Source of the DNA: an uncultured Collinsella sp.
GTDB taxonomy: Bacteria; Actinomycetota; Coriobacteriia; Coriobacteriales; Coriobacteriaceae
DNA length: 6,163 nt
Assembly (NCBI GenBank): GCA_900551975.1
Contig: URYA01000101.1
Location: 1 to 6,163, forward strand
Reading direction: 5' to 3'
Positions 1 to 6,139 of the stretch are shown here, piece by piece (position 1 is the stretch's first letter; every line of letters begins with the position of its first letter). The notes under the pieces were generated by a model. That model did not search any database. It saw only the letters and a program-made list of their open reading frames with translations, and was not told the origin of the DNA. Both the position numbers and the translations under genes were made by a program.

Positions 1-27
1 GCAAAATCAGAACTGTTGCTTGTCGTT

Positions 28-61
28 CTTTGATTTCCGCAGCAGCTTTGAAAAATCAAAG
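28..61. repeat. 9-bp perfect inverted repeat upstream of the nuclease gene
   Basis: CTTTGATTT (28-36) is matched by its exact reverse complement AAATCAAAG (53-61) across a 16-base spacer. It lies in an AT-rich stretch about 110 bases upstream of the nuclease start. A T-rich run follows on the plus strand (68-82) but is separated from the stem by GCCGCCG, so this is a poor fit to a classical intrinsic terminator. It could be a weak terminator of a gene to the left, a regulator binding site, or chance in AT-rich DNA. Only the symmetry is certain. Confidence 0.35.
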
Positions 62-129
62 CCGCCGTTTCTTTTTATTTTAGAGGAAATCTTAAGTATT
101 TGTTCGATAGAACGGCCCTCGGCGGCTCC

Positions 130-138
130 TGCTAGACT
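130..138 (+). promoter_or_regulatory. possible extended -10 element for the nuclease gene
   Basis: TGCTAGACT (130-138) fits an extended -10 pattern (TGn followed by TAnnnT) and would place transcription start near 145, giving a short leader before the start codon at 172. There is no convincing -35 box at the right distance. TAGACT is repeated eight bases downstream (141-146), so the exact element is uncertain. This is a weak pattern match. Confidence 0.22.
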
Positions 139-161
139 GGTAGACTCCCAACCGTCCGTCC

Positions 162-166
162 AGGAG
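162..166 (+). promoter_or_regulatory. Shine-Dalgarno site of the nuclease gene
   Basis: AGGAG lies five bases before the ATG at 172. It fixes that codon as the start and argues against longer readings that begin further left. Confidence 0.8.
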
Positions 167-171
167 TCACC

Positions 172-1155
172 ATGTCGCGCAAGTCCGCCTACAAGCAAGC
201 ACTTTCTATCGGCACCGCTGTGGTGCTGGGGTTTGCGCTGTTTACGGGATCGCTCGACGGGGCGCCCAGACTGCTCTCGCCGCAAAGTGATGAACAGGCG
301 GCGGCTCTGGCCGAGAAGCAAGACGAGAGTCCCAGCCGCACCGACGACGAGGCAGACCTGGTTGCCCGACTCGAATCGGGAACGGCAAACTCCACAAACT
401 CCCAAAACAGCCCGAACTCTGGCGACAAGCCACATTCCGCCGCACCCGACACCGGTGATGACGCTTCCGCGGACAGCGCCGCCACCCCCATCGACGAGGT
501 CGAAAACCCCAATCTCGACCGCGCCCGCGGCGTATACCTCAGCAGCATTCCTGACTACGCGGGCAACCCCTATGTTGCCCTGCGAGCCGACAGCACGCAC
601 CCGTTGGGCACACCATCATTCACGCTCGATGAATACGAGCACGCCGCCGAAGAGGGCTGCTTTAAGAAGTTCTCCAAGCTCGACAGCCTGGGCCGCACCC
701 GCAAAGCGCTCGCTTGCGTGGGCCCCGAATCGCTCGGTCAAGGCGAGCGCGGCGATATCTCGCGTATCCATCCCGCTGGATGGCGCCAGCAGCGCTACGA
801 CTTTATTCCGGGCCAGAGCCTCTACAACCGCTGCCATCTCATCGCTTGGTCGCTCTGCGGCGAAAACGCCAACCGCAAGAATCTCCTCACCGGCACGCGT
901 TATCTCAACGAGACAGGCATGCTGCCATTTGAGGAGCAGATTCTCGGCTACATCCGCGAGACGGGCAACCATGTGCTCTACCGTGTCACGCCCATGTACA
1001 ACGAAGAGGAACTCGTCTGCCGTGGCGTGCGTCTTGAGGCGCAATCGGTCGAGGACCACGGCAAGACCCTGTGCTTCCACGTGTACTGCTACAACCTGCA
1101 GCCGCATGTGCAGATCGACTACGCTACCGGCCGCAATCAGGCCTCGGGAGACTAG
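172..1155 (+). CDS. Secreted or membrane-anchored DNA/RNA non-specific endonuclease (327 aa)
   Basis: This is a predicted extracytoplasmic nuclease of the DNA/RNA non-specific endonuclease (beta-beta-alpha metal) family, which hydrolyses DNA and RNA with a metal ion. Residues 1-7 are basic and about 10-27 hydrophobic, so the N-terminus is a signal peptide or, as in streptococcal EndA, a membrane anchor. Residues 40-115 form a low-complexity linker rich in Ser, Asp, Asn, Thr and Ala. The catalytic domain spans about 118-322. YNRCHLI (218-224) carries the expected general-base His222. The ENANRKNLLTG stretch (231-241) carries Asn237, the likely metal ligand, and is followed by TRYLNETGMLPFE. 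The C-terminal IDYATG motif is also typical of the family. Seven cysteines lie in the catalytic domain (163, 182, 221, 229, 283, 301, 306). The start is set by AGGAG five bases upstream. The gene stands alone and converges on the EF-G-like gene. Its role (nutrient scavenging, DNA uptake or defence) cannot be read from the sequence. The family call is firm. Confidence 0.9.
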   Translation: MSRKSAYKQALSIGTAVVLGFALFTGSLDGAPRLLSPQSDEQAAALAEKQDESPSRTDDEADLVARLESGTANSTNSQNSPNSGDKPHSAAPDTGDDASADSAATPIDEVENPNLDRARGVYLSSIPDYAGNPYVALRADSTHPLGTPSFTLDEYEHAAEEGCFKKFSKLDSLGRTRKALACVGPESLGQGERGDISRIHPAGWRQQRYDFIPGQSLYNRCHLIAWSLCGENANRKNLLTGTRYLNETGMLPFEEQILGYIRETGNHVLYRVTPMYNEEELVCRGVRLEAQSVEDHGKTLCFHVYCYNLQPHVQIDYATGRNQASGD

Positions 1156-1213
1156 GGCCGGCCAAGCTGCCCCAAAACTTAAAATGAACCGTTTTCCTCC
1201 ATCCCCCAGGGAT

Positions 1214-1250
1214 CAAAAAGGGCCGCCCTGGATTGGCCAGAGCGGCCCTT
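1214..1250 (-). terminator. Intrinsic terminator of the EF-G-like gene
   Basis: AAGGGCCGC (1218-1226) pairs perfectly with GCGGCCCTT (1242-1250). An inner CTGG/CCAG pairing (1228-1231 with 1237-1240) lengthens the stem. Read on the minus strand, the stem is followed by TTTTTG, so it terminates leftward transcription coming from the gene that stops at 1285. On the plus strand only two T residues follow, so it is at best a weak stop for the convergent nuclease transcript. I see no separate plus-strand terminator between 1156 and 1213. Confidence 0.8.
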
Positions 1251-1284
1251 GCATCGGCATGTATGTTACAGGCAACGCCCAACG

Positions 1285-3360
1285 CTACTTGGCACGGCCC
1301 TCCTCATAGCGCTCGACCAGCTTGGCCTGAACGTCATAAGGCACCTGCTCATAGCCCGCAGGCTTCATGGTAAAGTCGCCCGTGCCGCGCGTGATAGAGC
1401 GCAGGCGCGTCGAGTAATCCGTCAGCTCTGCCAGCGGCGCCTGGGCGATGACCACGGTATCGCCACGCTCATCGGTCTCCATGCCCGTCACGCGACCGCG
1501 CGAGGCCGAGATGTCGCCCATCACGGCGCCCGCGTAGCTCTCGGGGATAGTCACCGTGATTTCCTCGATGGGCTCTAGCACCACCGGGTCGGCATCGGCA
1601 CATGCCTTGCGCAGGCCGATGCGAGCCGCCGCGCGGAACGCCATCTCGTTGGAGTCGACGCTGTGATACGAGCCGTCATACACCGCGACGCGAATGCCCG
1701 TGAGCGGGTAGCCGGCAATGATGCCGTCCTTCATGGTCTCCTGGACGCCCTTGTCCACGGCGGGGATCAGCGAGCGCGGAATGCGGCCGCCCACGACCTC
1801 ATCCACAAACTCGTAGCCGTCGCTCGTGCCGTCGGGCCCAATGAGCGGCTCCACGCGTAGCCAGCAGTCGCCGTACTGACCGGCACCACCGGTCTGCTTC
1901 TTGTGGCGGCCCTGGGCGCTTGCCGTGCGGCGGATGGTTTCGCGATACGGAATGCGGATCGGCACGCTTTTGGCCACGACCTTGGTGCGATCCTCCAAAC
2001 GGTTGAGCAGCACCGAAACCTGCGCCTCACCCACGGCGGAGATGATAGTCTGGCCCGTCTCCTCGTCGCGGTCGATGCTCATGGTCGGATCGGCCTTGCA
2101 GGCTTTCTCGATAAACGTATAGAGCTTCTCCTCGTCGCCGCGGTTCTCGGCCTCGATGGCAATGCGGTACTGCGAGTTGGGGAACTTGAACGCCGCCGCC
2201 TCGACCTTGCCGGTAATCGAGAGCGTATCGCCCGTCTCGGCCGCCAGCTTGGGCGCCACGATGATATCGCCGGCATAGGCGTGGCCGACCTCGGTCATGT
2301 CGCGGCCGCACATCACATACAGGTGAGCCAGACGGTCGCTCTTGCGCGTGCGCGCATTGATCAGCTCAAGGCCCGGCTCAAGCGTACCCGTCAGCACCTT
2401 GATAAAGCTGATGCGACCCTGCTGTGGATCGGCCAGGGTCTTAAACACAAAGGCCACCGGGCGGTCATCGTCACTCGAGATCTTGAGCGAGTCGCCGTCG
2501 ATGAGCGGCATCTCGCCGTAGTCAGTCGGCGCCGGGAAGTACGTGGCGATGTCGTCCATCAGCGAGTTGACGCCCTGCTCCTTAATGCAATCGCCCGCAA
2601 AGACCGGCACAAAGATGCGCTCGGCGATCGCCTTGGACAACAGGCCCTCGAGCTCCTCCTGCGTCAGCGTCTCTTCGCCTTCCAGGTACTTCATCATCAG
2701 CTCATCGTCGGCCTCGGCCACCAGCTCGCACAGATGGTCGTGGGCTTCCTCGGCCTGGGCGCGATACTCCTCGGGAATCTCCGACTCAACTGCCTCGGCG
2801 CCGTTGCAGTGGCGCGCCTTCATACGCACCAGGTCGATAATGCCGTCAAAGTCCTCGCCCTCGCCCCAGGGGAGGGTCACGGCACCCAAACGCGTACCAA
2901 AACGTTCCTGCAGCAGGCCCATCGTGGTCGCAAAGCTGGCCTCCGGACGCGACAGGCGGTTTACGAACACCGCACGCGCCAGGCGCAGGTCCTCGGCGGC
3001 ATACCAAAGCTTAACCGTCGTTGGCTGCGGGCCGGCCTCGGCGTCGACCACAAACAGCGCCGTCTCGCAAACGCTCATCGCAGCAAAGGCGTCGCCGATA
3101 AAATCGGGATAGCACGGAGCATCGAGCACGTTGATGCGGGCGCCCTTCCAGTCGATCGGCGCGATGGTCGTCGAGATGGAGAATGAACGCTTGACCTCTT
3201 CGGGGTCATAGTCGAGCGTGGGCTTGGTGCCGTCGTGGCCGCCCAGGCGGGCGGTCTTACCGGAAAGGTGGAGCATGGCCTCGGCGAGTGAAGTCTTGCC
3301 CACCCCGCCTTGGCCTACGAGCACCACGTTCCTTACGTTGCCGGTCTTGGGAGCACCCAT
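1285..3360 (-). CDS. EF-G-like translation factor, FusA2/EF-G2 type (691 aa)
   Basis: This is a paralogue of elongation factor G, the ribosomal translocase. The full five-domain layout is visible: GTPase domain with G' insert (about 8-280), domain II (about 298-385), III (395-470), IV (472-597) and V (598-680). Domain IV keeps GRHKKQTGGAGQYG (484-497) and HSVDSNEMAF (566-575). The P-loop GQGGVGKT (16-23) is intact. Other nucleotide motifs deviate: switch I reads KRSFSIS instead of ERGITIT. G3 is DAPCY (80-84) instead of DTPGH. G4 is NRLS (134-137) instead of NKxD. G5 is GDC (256-258) instead of GSA. Its role may therefore differ from that of canonical EF-G, which must be encoded elsewhere if this is a paralogue (inference). 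The ATG at 3360 is chosen because AAGGAGGT lies immediately upstream and MGAPKTGNVRN begins the homologous region; in-frame codons out to 3471 encode no family sequence. FusA2 proteins are known as non-essential EF-G relatives. The gene is monocistronic, with a terminator on each side. Confidence 0.9.
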   Translation of the reverse strand: MGAPKTGNVRNVVLVGQGGVGKTSLAEAMLHLSGKTARLGGHDGTKPTLDYDPEEVKRSFSISTTIAPIDWKGARINVLDAPCYPDFIGDAFAAMSVCETALFVVDAEAGPQPTTVKLWYAAEDLRLARAVFVNRLSRPEASFATTMGLLQERFGTRLGAVTLPWGEGEDFDGIIDLVRMKARHCNGAEAVESEIPEEYRAQAEEAHDHLCELVAEADDELMMKYLEGEETLTQEELEGLLSKAIAERIFVPVFAGDCIKEQGVNSLMDDIATYFPAPTDYGEMPLIDGDSLKISSDDDRPVAFVFKTLADPQQGRISFIKVLTGTLEPGLELINARTRKSDRLAHLYVMCGRDMTEVGHAYAGDIIVAPKLAAETGDTLSITGKVEAAAFKFPNSQYRIAIEAENRGDEEKLYTFIEKACKADPTMSIDRDEETGQTIISAVGEAQVSVLLNRLEDRTKVVAKSVPIRIPYRETIRRTASAQGRHKKQTGGAGQYGDCWLRVEPLIGPDGTSDGYEFVDEVVGGRIPRSLIPAVDKGVQETMKDGIIAGYPLTGIRVAVYDGSYHSVDSNEMAFRAAARIGLRKACADADPVVLEPIEEITVTIPESYAGAVMGDISASRGRVTGMETDERGDTVVIAQAPLAELTDYSTRLRSITRGTGDFTMKPAGYEQVPYDVQAKLVERYEEGRAK

Positions 3361-3364
3361 GATG

Positions 3365-3372
3365 ACCTCCTT
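3365..3372 (-). promoter_or_regulatory. Strong Shine-Dalgarno site deciding the EF-G-like start
   Basis: On the minus strand AAGGAGGT lies four bases before the ATG at 3360, close to a full match to the 16S anti-Shine-Dalgarno end. It rules out the longer reading frame starting at 3471. Confidence 0.88.
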
Positions 3373-3597
3373 GCAGGGCCGCGCGCAATGCGCGACGCCA
3401 ACGGGGAGAGTTCGCGGTCGGTGCCGTCCCGGGAGCAGCATGGTCGGCGGCCGAGCCGACTCACCCTCCAAATGTCCTATGCCACCACCCTACCCTCACA
3501 GGCGACTGTCCATGCACACCTTTCGGCGCACGTATGAATACAGGCGGCGAGAGGAGGGCGCGAGCTTGCGAGGCGATTATTGGACCCCGCCGATGCA
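3373..3597 (-). other. Gene-free upstream and leader region of the EF-G-like gene, with small hairpins
   Basis: No protein gene is convincing in this stretch, which separates the transporter terminator from the EF-G-like start and must hold the latter's promoter. Two short perfect inverted repeats are visible: CGCGC/GCGCG with a 3-base loop (3382-3394), just upstream of the ribosome binding site, and GTCGGC/GCCGAC with a 6-base loop (3443-3460). I could not find a good -35/-10 pair. The minus-strand TGGACA near 3508-3513, with TAGGGT 14 bases on, is too closely spaced to trust. No known riboswitch or leader-peptide pattern was recognised. Confidence 0.4.
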
Positions 3598-3635
3598 AAT
3601 AAAATGCCGCCGCAGGCCGTAAGACCTGCGGCGGC
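3598..3635 (-). terminator. Intrinsic terminator of the amino-acid ABC transporter operon
   Basis: GCCGCCGCAGG (3606-3616) and CCTGCGGCGGC (3625-3635) form an 11-bp perfect GC-rich stem with an 8-base loop. On the minus strand the stem is followed by ATTTTATTT, a U-rich tail. It lies about 35 bases beyond the ATPase stop at 3671, so it closes the operon and insulates the EF-G-like gene. The plus-strand side has no T run. Confidence 0.87.
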
Positions 3636-3670
3636 TTCGCCTCAATTAATAGTTGAGCAAATAGCTGAGC

Positions 3671-4435
3671 CTACCCCTCGATACGGCTCAAGAACTCACG
3701 GGTACGTTGCTCGCGCGGATGATCGATGACCTGCTCGGCAGGCCCCTCCTCGACAATGCGGCCGCCGTCCATAAAGACCACACGATCGGCAACATCGCGC
3801 GCAAACTGCATCGCATGGGTCACGATCACCATCGTCATATTCTGCGCGGCCAGATCCTTGATGACGCGCAGAACCTCGGCCGTCAGCTCGGGATCGAGCG
3901 CCGAGGTCGGCTCATCAAAGAACAAGATTTCCGGGTCGAGCGCCAGGGCGCGGGCAATACTTACGCGTTGCTGCTGACCGCCCGAAAGCTCGCAGGGCAC
4001 CTTGTTCTCGTTACCCGTAAGCCCCATCTGTGCAATGAGCTCGTGTGCGCGAGCCTCCGCCTGCTCGCGCGGGCGCTTAAGCACGCGGATCGGTGCATCG
4101 GTGATGTTTTTCATCACGGTATAGTGCGGGAACAGATTGTAGTTCTGAAACACCAAACCAAACCGCGAGCGCGCCTGTTTAGGCACATCGCCCTTTGCGT
4201 ACACCGCGCCCGAACCCGCATCCGTCGCAACGGCAAGGTCACCAAACGAGAGCGAGCCTTCGTCGAGTGTCTCGAGCAGCGTGGCACACCGCAACAGCGT
4301 GGACTTGCCGCCACCCGAAGGTCCGATAATCGCCACGACCTCGCCACGCTTCACCTCAAGCGAGATATCCTTGAGCACCTCATTGCCGCCAAACGCCTTA
4401 CGCGCGTTCGATATATTCATAACCGTTCCGGACAC
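3671..4435 (-). CDS. Polar amino-acid ABC transporter ATP-binding protein (254 aa)
   Basis: This is the ATPase of a polar amino-acid importer (HisP/GlnQ/ArtP type) and acts at the inner face of the membrane. Numbered from the GTG start at 4435, the motifs are complete: Walker A GPSGGGKST (38-46), Q-loop Gln97 in the VFQNYNLFPH context, signature LSGGQQQR (150-157), Walker B ILFFDEP (170-176), D-loop SALD, and switch His207 in VTHAMQFARDVADR. Its length is usual for the family. Start choice: GTG at 4435 has GGAGG five bases upstream (4441-4445). ATG at 4420 also fits the family N-terminus (MNISNARKAFG) but has only a weak ribosome site. GTG at 4462 has none. The gene follows the permease stop (4474) by 38 bases and is the last of the operon. 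The family is certain; the start is moderately sure and the substrate unknown. Confidence 0.92.
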   Translation of the reverse strand: MSGTVMNISNARKAFGGNEVLKDISLEVKRGEVVAIIGPSGGGKSTLLRCATLLETLDEGSLSFGDLAVATDAGSGAVYAKGDVPKQARSRFGLVFQNYNLFPHYTVMKNITDAPIRVLKRPREQAEARAHELIAQMGLTGNENKVPCELSGGQQQRVSIARALALDPEILFFDEPTSALDPELTAEVLRVIKDLAAQNMTMVIVTHAMQFARDVADRVVFMDGGRIVEEGPAEQVIDHPREQRTREFLSRIEG

Positions 4436-4440
4436 AGGAA

Positions 4441-4445
4441 CCTCC
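4441..4445 (-). promoter_or_regulatory. Shine-Dalgarno site favouring a GTG start for the ATPase
   Basis: Minus-strand GGAGG is followed by five bases and then GTG at 4435. The same site is 20 bases from the ATG at 4420, which is too far for normal use. This is the reason for preferring GTG. Confidence 0.6.
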
Positions 4446-4473
4446 ACGTGTTTGAAAAGCACAACGGGACAGG

Positions 4474-5127
4474 CTAGTCATGGTAATAGTCAAGTCGTTT
4501 CTCGGCAGCGCCTAACAGCATCTCGACTACAAAGTTAAAGACCCAGTAAATCAGTGCCGCGATCGCAAACGGTACCATGCTCACCTGCGAGGCGACCAGC
4601 GCCTTGGCCGTCGAGAACATCTCGCCCACGCCGATGGCGAACGCCAGCGACGTGTCCTTGACCAGTGTGATGATCTCGTTGCCCATCGCCGGCAAAATGC
4701 GCTTGGCGACCTGTGGCATCACAATGTACAAAAACGTCTGCAGACGAGAGTAGCCCAGCACCTCGGCAGCCTCGTATTGACCGCGCGGAACGGACTGCAG
4801 GCCCGAGCGATAGATCTCGGCAAAGTAACCGGCGTAGTTGATGATGAACGCCACGACGCACGCCGTCCACTTGGAATCGGGCGTGAGCGAAATGCCAAAC
4901 ACGTAGTACGGGGCAAAGTAGATGGCAAACATCTGAAGCATGAGCGGCGTACCGCGCATGACCGAAATGTAGATGCGCGCAATCCAGCGGAGCGGCGCGA
5001 CCTTGCTCATGCGCATAAACGCCACGGGGATTCCCAGCGGAATCGACCCGAGCAGCGTCAGCACAAACAGCTGCAAGCTGACCAAGAATCCCTGGCCAAG
5101 CATCTGCATCATGACCTGAATAGACAT
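4474..5127 (-). CDS. Polar amino-acid ABC transporter permease (217 aa)
   Basis: This is the integral membrane subunit of an amino-acid importer of the His/Glu/Gln/Arg (HEAA) permease family. Numbered from ATG at 5127, hydrophobic segments lie near 12-38, 62-79, 88-104, 152-168 and 184-206, consistent with about five membrane spans. RGTPLMLQ (58-65) is a family hallmark. The cytoplasmic EAA loop that docks on the ATPase is clear: EAAEVLGYSRLQTFLYIVMPQ (119-139). The start overlaps the stop of the binding-protein gene as TAATG, suggesting translational coupling. The upstream Shine-Dalgarno match is weak, and a longer TTG start at 5142 is unlikely. Only one permease gene is present, so the channel is probably a homodimer (inference from related importers). 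Confidence 0.93.
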   Translation of the reverse strand: MSIQVMMQMLGQGFLVSLQLFVLTLLGSIPLGIPVAFMRMSKVAPLRWIARIYISVMRGTPLMLQMFAIYFAPYYVFGISLTPDSKWTACVVAFIINYAGYFAEIYRSGLQSVPRGQYEAAEVLGYSRLQTFLYIVMPQVAKRILPAMGNEIITLVKDTSLAFAIGVGEMFSTAKALVASQVSMVPFAIAALIYWVFNFVVEMLLGAAEKRLDYYHD

Positions 5128-5987
5128 TACTTGAGCACCCAATTATCGAAAGACAGACCGTAATCTGCATATTTATCGCAGAGGTCCTTGACCGTGCCAT
5201 CCTCGTAGAGTGCCTTGAGCGATTCGGTCACGGCGTCCGCCGACTTGGTGTCGCCCTTCTTAAAGCCAACGGCGTAGTGCTCGCTGGACAGCGGCTTGTC
5301 GAGCTGCGTGTAGGCATCGGGCTTGGCGGCAAGCTGATACTGAGCGATCGAGAGGTCACAGGCAACGGCATCGACTGCACCACTCTCGAGCTGCATAAAC
5401 GCCGTGTTGTACTCACCGATGGTATCGAGCGTGGCAAACGTCGCGGCCAGATCCTTCTGGTCGCCCTCGAGCACATCCTGTGCGGCGGAATCAGTCTGGG
5501 TAATCACGGTCTTGCCGGCAAGATCGTCCCAGCTCTTGATACCCGCGTCCTTCTTGACCACGAGCACCTGCTCGTTAAGCATGTACGGCTCGGAGAACGT
5601 GTAGTCGTCCTCGCGGCCCTCCATGGTAAAGCCGTTCCAGATGCAGTTGATGGCACCCGAGTTGAGCAGCGTGTCCTTGGCATCCCAGTCGATGGCCTCG
5701 TATTTGACCTCCCAGCCCTGCTTATCGGCAACGGCCTTGGCAAGGTCGAGGTCAAAGCCGGTGTACTCGCCATCGTCGCCTACAAAGCCATACGGAGGAT
5801 AGGACTTGTCAAAGCCCACGACGAGCTTCTTGGACTCCGCAGCGCCCTTCACGTCCTTGGCCGCGGCAGAACCGGCAGCGGAGCCCTTGCCGGCACCACC
5901 GCCGCAGCCGACAAGACCAAGGCCAAGCACCGTGGCGAGTGAGCCGGCTAGACCAACGAACTGACGACGAGACATATCGGTATTCAT
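5127..5987 (-). CDS. Amino-acid ABC transporter substrate-binding lipoprotein (286 aa)
   Basis: This is an extracytoplasmic family 3 solute-binding protein that captures an amino acid for the permease and ATPase encoded downstream. The N-terminus has a twin-arginine motif SRRQFV (6-11), a hydrophobic stretch and a lipobox LVGC with the lipidated Cys28, so export by Tat and lipid anchoring are predicted. A Gly/Ala/Ser-rich linker (29-50) follows. The binding domain starts at KLVVGFDKSYPPYGF (54-68). GFDLDLAKAV (78-87) matches the family signature. Arg125 in GREDDYTFSEPY fits the carboxylate-binding position and Asp211 the alpha-amino position. The exact ligand cannot be told. ATG at 5987 is chosen because AAGGGGGA lies six bases upstream; the in-frame GTG at 6008 lies upstream of that site. 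This is the first gene of the operon and its stop overlaps the permease start. Confidence 0.93.
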   Translation of the reverse strand: MNTDMSRRQFVGLAGSLATVLGLGLVGCGGGAGKGSAAGSAAAKDVKGAAESKKLVVGFDKSYPPYGFVGDDGEYTGFDLDLAKAVADKQGWEVKYEAIDWDAKDTLLNSGAINCIWNGFTMEGREDDYTFSEPYMLNEQVLVVKKDAGIKSWDDLAGKTVITQTDSAAQDVLEGDQKDLAATFATLDTIGEYNTAFMQLESGAVDAVACDLSIAQYQLAAKPDAYTQLDKPLSSEHYAVGFKKGDTKSADAVTESLKALYEDGTVKDLCDKYADYGLSFDNWVLK

Positions 5988-5993
5988 GGTATT

Positions 5994-6000
5994 CCCCCTT
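5994..6000 (-). promoter_or_regulatory. Shine-Dalgarno site of the binding-protein gene
   Basis: Minus-strand AAGGGGG (5994-6000) sits seven bases before the ATG at 5987. It supports that start over the GTG at 6008. Confidence 0.65.
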
Positions 6001-6005
6001 GGTGG

Positions 6006-6025
6006 CACTTTAGTTAGGTAAAGTG
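6006..6025. promoter_or_regulatory. Candidate operator: CACTTTA palindrome in the operon leader
   Basis: CACTTTA (6006-6012) and TAAAGTG (6019-6025) form a perfect 7-bp inverted repeat with a 6-base spacer. It falls in the 5' leader, downstream of the promoter and just before the ribosome binding site. A third copy of the same heptamer lies inside the promoter at 6050-6056. Repetition plus symmetry suggests a regulator binding site; an RNA hairpin is the alternative. No known operator consensus was recognised. Confidence 0.45.
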
Positions 6026-6043
6026 AGTCATGTAACGCTCAAA

Positions 6044-6072
6044 ATCATACACTTTAGCGTGATAGAGCACAA
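6044..6072 (-). promoter_or_regulatory. Sigma-70-type promoter of the ABC transporter operon
   Basis: On the minus strand TTGTGC (6067-6072) and TATGAT (6044-6049) are separated by exactly 17 bases, close to the TTGACA-17-TATAAT consensus. Transcription would start near 6037, giving a leader of about 50 bases before the ATG at 5987. The spacer contains the CACTTTA copy at 6050-6056. Confidence 0.65.
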
Positions 6073-6113
6073 GGCGAGTTTGCCCGCCGCGTGAGGGGTG
6101 TGGGGGTTAAGTT

Positions 6114-6134
6114 TCCTGCTCTACAGTCCTGCTC
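6114..6134. repeat. Short direct repeat TCCTGCTC
   Basis: TCCTGCTC occurs at 6114-6121 and again at 6127-6134, a 13-base period, upstream of the transporter promoter. It may be an upstream regulator site on one face of the helix or chance. Nothing else was recognised between 6073 and 6139. Confidence 0.25.
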
Positions 6135-6139
6135 ACGAC

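Noticed and set aside
102..113. GTTC-GATA-GAAC symmetry resembling a LexA/SOS box upstream of the nuclease
   Set aside because: Gram-positive LexA sites read GAAC-N4-GTTC. Here the half-sites have the opposite orientation, and four-base arms can arise by chance.
1156..1213. Possible plus-strand terminator for the nuclease (GGGCCGGCC and CCCC segments)
   Set aside because: No stable stem followed by a T run could be found. The only good hairpin nearby has minus-strand polarity.
20..1309. A 429-codon plus-strand open frame covering the nuclease gene in another frame
   Set aside because: Its translation is Arg/Ser/Thr/Pro-rich with no recognisable domain. The overlapping 327-aa frame has a signal-like N-terminus, a nuclease motif and a good ribosome site. 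It is a by-product of high GC.
1903..3186. A 427-codon plus-strand open frame antisense to the EF-G-like gene
   Set aside because: It mirrors the codon pattern of the real gene, is rich in His/Arg/Leu and has no domain I can recognise. An antisense gene is not supported.
3361..3471. N-terminal extension of the EF-G-like protein by 37 codons
   Set aside because: The strong AAGGAGGT sits just before the ATG at 3360 and the extra residues show no EF-G similarity, so this is leader DNA.
3641..3657. CTCAA/TTGAG inverted repeat just after the ATPase stop
   Set aside because: Five-base arms in AT-rich DNA next to a much stronger terminator are not enough for a separate feature.
3707..4477. A 256-codon plus-strand open frame antisense to the ATPase gene
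   Set aside because: It is a shadow of the minus-strand ABC ATPase, whose motifs are complete. It has no recognisable family or ribosome site.
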